Source of the DNA: an uncultured SAR86 cluster bacterium
GTDB lineage: Bacteria; Pseudomonadota; Gammaproteobacteria; Magnimaribacterales; D2472
Assembly (NCBI GenBank): GCA_902605165.1
Contig: CACLBJ010000005.1
Span: forward strand, 1 to 64,000
DNA: 64,000 nucleotides
Direction of reading: 5' to 3'
Shown: positions 60,697 to 64,000 of the stretch, in pieces
How positions within the stretch are numbered: the stretch's first letter is position 1
Layout: each line of letters begins with the position of its first letter
Notes under the pieces: model-generated
What the model was told of the DNA's origin: nothing
The model's database searches: none
The model's input: the letters and a program-made list of their open reading frames with translations, nothing else
Program-made: the position numbers and the translations under genes

Positions 60697-62793
60697 CTAA
60701 TTATCTAAAATATTTAAAATAAAGGAATAATCAAGAGCAGTTTCGTTTAAAGATTCTAATCTTCCACTCTTTCCTCCATGTCCGCCAACTAAATTGATAC
60801 TTAAAAAAACCGGTTTACCTGAGGTTGAATGTTCTCGTAATTTAGGAACATATTTTGCAGGTTCATAATATTGAACTTGGGAATCATATAAGCTAGTAGT
60901 AACTAAAACAGCAGGATAGTTTTGTTTTCGAATATTGTCATAGGGAGAATATGTTTTCATATAAAAATATTCATCTTTATTTCTTGGATCTCCCCACTCA
61001 TCATATTCAAATGTTGTTAAGGGTATAGACTCATCTGACATAGTAGTAAGAACATCAACAAATGGAACAGCACTGACGATCCCCGAATAAAGTTCAGGTT
61101 CATAATTGATAATAGCGCCCATCAGCAAGCCACCCGCACTTCCTCCCATAGCAAATATTTTATCTTTATGTCCTATATTATTCTCCGTAAGAAATTTAGT
61201 GGAATCTATAAAATCAAAAAATGTATTATTTTTATTAAGCATTCGACCATCTTCATACCAATATCTTCCCATATCAGCTCCGCCTCTTATTTGAGCAATA
61301 GCAAAAATAAAACCTCGATTTAGAAGTGGTGTTATAGAAGATCTAAAATATGAGTCCATATTGATACCATATGAGCCATAACCATAAATAAGCATAGGAG
61401 CATTTTCTAGATCTATACCTTTCTTATAGACAATTGAAACTGGAATCTCAGTTTCATCTCTAGCAGTTGTCTTAATTCTTTTTACTTCATAGTCTGTATC
61501 TAAAAAGTTATTTACTTGTTGTTTCCAAACAATAACATTTTCATTTTTATAAAGATTATATTTATATATCTGTGATGAAGTTTTCAATGATGAATATGAG
61601 TATCTAAAAAATGGTGAATCAAAATCGTTGTTGTATGCTAAATATACAAAATACAATTCATCTTTCATCTTTATTTGATCTAGTTGACCAGATTTTATGT
61701 CCAATATCTCAATAATGGGTATACCGTCAAATCTTGTTTGTATTACTATATGTTCTCTAAAGGTAAGCATATCCTCAATGTAATGCGTATCTCTTACATC
61801 AATTACGCTCTCCCACTTGTTAATATTTCCAAAATCCGATCCCTTGAATCTCATAATTTTAAAATTCTTTGAATCACCATGATTGGAAAGAGCATAAAAA
61901 TAATCACCCCCGTCCTCTACAGAATAAAGATGATTTTCTGATCTCTTTAACACTAACTGAATTGGTTTTAAGGGATCTGACTTATCCATTAACCAAACCT
62001 CACTTGAATTAGTTTTGTCTATATAGATATAGATATATTTTTTTGTCCTTGACTCAGATAAGCGAATATTAAATTCATTATCATCTTCTTTATAAATTAA
62101 TATATCTTCAGATTGATCAGTTCCGAGTTTATGGATAAAGATTTGATTCTGAATTAATGTTTCCTCATCCTTTTTTGCATAAATGATATATTGGGAATCA
62201 TTTGACCAAATAGCGCTTGGAGAAACTTTTACTATTTCATCTGATAATAATTCATTAGTTTTTAAGTCTTTAATGCGTAAAGTATATTCTCGTCTTCCAT
62301 TCAAATCTTCACCATAAAGAAGAAGATCTTCACTTGGTGAAACATTCAAGCCTGCTGCACTAAAAAATTCTTGACCCTCAGCTTCTTTGTTTATATCTAG
62401 TATGATTTCTTCACTTGAATTATTTCTATAATATGTCCGATATTGCTGATTCGCTTTAATTCTACTGTAGTAAAAATAGTTTCCATCCTTAACTCTGAGT
62501 GTTTCCTCTTCAGTAGGGATCATAGCTTTAAGTTCATTATAGATTTCAGACTGGTAATCAACTTTTGAATCAGCCCATTTCTTAAAATATTCGTTTTCAG
62601 ATTCAAGATAGGATATAAGCTCTGGATCAGATCTTGTATCATCTCGCATCCAATAATAATTATCTATTCTTTTATCACCATGTGCTTCTAGCTCATATGG
62701 AACCTTTTTTGGATTTGGAGGATTACTGGTACTCATTTTATTACACCCATTTAAAATTAAGATTGAGAGACACAAACCTAAATATTTATTCAT
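60697..62793 (-). CDS. S9A prolyl oligopeptidase / oligopeptidase B-like, lipoprotein
   Basis: 698 residues from the ATG at 62793 (a longer frame to 62814 precedes the signal). Lipobox LILNGC (Cys17). N-terminal beta-propeller (PYELEAHGDKRIDNYYWMRDD, WIWSND-like), C-terminal alpha/beta hydrolase with Ser552 in AMGGSAGGLLMGAI, and FAIAQIRGGADMGRYWYEDGR before it. Oligopeptidase B-like proteins (PtrB) cleave after basic residues in short peptides; a lipid-anchored form would process peptides released by the neighbouring subtilase. Convergent with the subtilase with a 2-base gap. Confidence 0.92.
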   Translation of the reverse strand: MNKYLGLCLSILILNGCNKMSTSNPPNPKKVPYELEAHGDKRIDNYYWMRDDTRSDPELISYLESENEYFKKWADSKVDYQSEIYNELKAMIPTEEETLRVKDGNYFYYSRIKANQQYRTYYRNNSSEEIILDINKEAEGQEFFSAAGLNVSPSEDLLLYGEDLNGRREYTLRIKDLKTNELLSDEIVKVSPSAIWSNDSQYIIYAKKDEETLIQNQIFIHKLGTDQSEDILIYKEDDNEFNIRLSESRTKKYIYIYIDKTNSSEVWLMDKSDPLKPIQLVLKRSENHLYSVEDGGDYFYALSNHGDSKNFKIMRFKGSDFGNINKWESVIDVRDTHYIEDMLTFREHIVIQTRFDGIPIIEILDIKSGQLDQIKMKDELYFVYLAYNNDFDSPFFRYSYSSLKTSSQIYKYNLYKNENVIVWKQQVNNFLDTDYEVKRIKTTARDETEIPVSIVYKKGIDLENAPMLIYGYGSYGINMDSYFRSSITPLLNRGFIFAIAQIRGGADMGRYWYEDGRMLNKNNTFFDFIDSTKFLTENNIGHKDKIFAMGGSAGGLLMGAIINYEPELYSGIVSAVPFVDVLTTMSDESIPLTTFEYDEWGDPRNKDEYFYMKTYSPYDNIRKQNYPAVLVTTSLYDSQVQYYEPAKYVPKLREHSTSGKPVFLSINLVGGHGGKSGRLESLNETALDYSFILNILDN

Positions 62794-62915
62794 ATTTACA
62801 AGCAATATTATCACGCATAATTAGCTGATGATTATTTATGTTTAATCTAAACAAATATGTAATTATTTTTCTTATTTTTAAAAAAGAAGTTAAAATCAGA
62901 TAAATACATTTAAAA

Positions 62916-63521
62916 ATGAAAAATAAAGTAGAAATCACCAATTCCGCAGAAATTTACTTGAAAAAACTTATTGATGGTAAAGATGAGGATAACCTTGGCA
63001 TAAGAATCTTCATAGATAGACCTGGAACACCAAAGGCGGAAACGTGCTTAGCTTTTTGCAATATAGATGAGGTTTCAAAAGATGATGAAGTAATGCACCT
63101 TGAATTAATAGATGTTTATATTGATGCAAAAAGTATAGATTTTCTTAAAGATGCAATTGTAAATTTTGATGAAGATAATTTTGATGGTCAGCTTACCATT
63201 AAAGCACCCAATGCAAAAATGCCTAATATTGGAGAAAATAGCACGATTGAAGATAAAATAAATTTTATTTTATACAATGAAATCAATCCAATGCTAGCTT
63301 CACATGGTGGTGAAGTTTCTCTTATTGAATTTACTGAGGATTCAGATGTGATTCTCCAATTCGGTGGCGGCTGTCAGGGGTGTGGAATGATAGATGTAAC
63401 ACTGAAAGATGGCATTGAAACAACTTTAATAGAACAAATTCCAGAGATAAGAGCTGTAAAGGATATTACCGATCATTCAATTGATGAGAACGCTTATTAT
63501 CCTCAAGAGCAAGAGTCCTAA
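62916..63521 (+). CDS. nfuA: Fe-S biogenesis protein NfuA
   Basis: 201 residues. N-terminal degenerate A-type domain (VEITNSAEIYLKKLIDGK, RPGTPKAETCLAFC) and C-terminal Nfu domain with GGGCQGCGMIDVTLKDGIE, where C-x-x-C binds a [4Fe-4S] cluster in the dimer. Supplies clusters to aconitase and other proteins under oxidative stress. Overlaps the convergent CsiV-like gene by 4 nt. Confidence 0.95.
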   Translation: MKNKVEITNSAEIYLKKLIDGKDEDNLGIRIFIDRPGTPKAETCLAFCNIDEVSKDDEVMHLELIDVYIDAKSIDFLKDAIVNFDEDNFDGQLTIKAPNAKMPNIGENSTIEDKINFILYNEINPMLASHGGEVSLIEFTEDSDVILQFGGGCQGCGMIDVTLKDGIETTLIEQIPEIRAVKDITDHSIDENAYYPQEQES

Positions 63522-64000
63522 GTTTTATCAACTTTAATGATAAGGCCCATATTTGGATGGTCAAAATAATTTATTTCAGAATTCTTTACTCTTCTATCTT
63601 CATCAATAAATCTAGTGATATTTTCATCAAAATTTAATTTACCAAGAAATGCCTTGAGATTTAAATGAAGATACCTAGACTCATAAATATTCAAATATAA
63701 ACTTAAATTGTTTTCCTGGTCATAGTGGTAGGTGTATTCATCTTGATCTTCTAATGGTTGATACCAAGAAAGTGAATTTAATATTTCGATATTTTCTCTC
63801 CATCTCAATCTACCTATAAGGAAATTAAGATTTTCCATATCTGAATATTCATATAATTCATAATATTTCTTAATTTCTTTTTCATTAATAAGGTTATTAT
63901 CATTTTGGATTGTTTCAATTTCTATATCCAAAAGATCTGACGATATGAGGGCATTATCAATAAATTTTTCTGGTATTAGTATTATTTCGTTTTCTGTTAA
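63518..64000 (-). CDS. CsiV-family (peptidoglycan-binding) protein, 5' end outside window
   Basis: The reverse-strand frame remains open to base 64000, so the gene continues beyond the window; 160 residues are visible. A TTG at 63931 is not the start, since 23 further codons (starting LTENEIILIPEKF) continue in frame. The pattern LRWRENIEILNSLSWYQPL followed by RRVKNSEINYFDHPNMGLII at the C-terminus resembles CsiV, a periplasmic peptidoglycan-binding protein of gammaproteobacteria, where the end reads as R-R-x-R-S-x-E-x-x-Y-x-D-H-P. The N-terminus and signal are not visible. Confidence 0.65.
   Translation of the reverse strand, partial: LTENEIILIPEKFIDNALISSDLLDIEIETIQNDNNLINEKEIKKYYELYEYSDMENLNFLIGRLRWRENIEILNSLSWYQPLEDQDEYTYHYDQENNLSLYLNIYESRYLHLNLKAFLGKLNFDENITRFIDEDRRVKNSEINYFDHPNMGLIIKVDKT

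Overview
The window reads as a chromosomal segment of a streamlined, AT-rich (roughly one third G+C by eye) marine gammaproteobacterium. A SAR86-type lineage is my best guess, but this is inference from gene content (NhaB, DusA, RNase T, NfuA, YqgE, CsiV-like protein, fabD-fabG-acpP-fabF-mltG-tmk-holB order), low G+C, very short spacers and many 1-14 nt gene overlaps; no rRNA or marker-tree evidence is present. No IS element, prophage, CRISPR array or integron was seen. No gene-free stretch exceeds 300 bases; the longest gaps hold a tRNA with two terminators (about 5.2-5.44 kb) and the RNase E leader (44.67-44.86 kb).

Left part (0-10.2 kb): a truncated PncC/CinA-like plus nucleotidylyltransferase fusion, an esterase, a PhoD-type metallophosphatase, then three consecutive secreted proteins (2.8-5.2 kb) that look like members of one undescribed duplicated-domain family, tRNA-Gly(TCC), and a minus-strand operon of acyl-CoA ligase, yqgE, ggt, a 29-residue membrane peptide and the prepilin peptidase gspO.

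Middle (10.2-30 kb): an acyl-CoA ligase, phoB-phoR, a complete compact type II secretion operon (gspC-D-E-F-G-H-I-J-K-L-M) with a minimal GspC, then a phosphate-acquisition block: a Pho-box-like promoter, PiT permease, porin, TetR regulator and beta-propeller phytase. DedA, HIT and UMF1-type transporter genes and small membrane proteins follow.

Right part (30-64 kb): mostly housekeeping. It contains an acyltransferase, tRNA-Arg(ACG), ycaR, a GPH-type transporter, pdxJ, grxD, rnt, a ferredoxin-NADP reductase-like flavoprotein, metG, a short mrp, mlaA, dusA, nhaB, nudC, rne with a structured leader, rluC, rpmF, and the fatty-acid/cell-wall/replication run fabD-fabG-acpP-fabF-mltG-tmk-holB, in which plsX and fabH are absent. 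A glutaredoxin and a Na+:alanine symporter lead into an exo-hydrolase block: a GH16 laminarinase-type lipoprotein, a 2065-residue cadherin-repeat subtilase lipoprotein and an S9A oligopeptidase lipoprotein. nfuA and a truncated CsiV-like gene close the window.

Taken together, the segment combines a protein-export machine (T2SS plus its peptidase), surface or secreted hydrolases that are plausible cargo, and a PhoBR-controlled phosphate-scavenging set. That fits a cell living on dissolved or particulate polymers in phosphate-poor water; the cargo and regulation links are inference.
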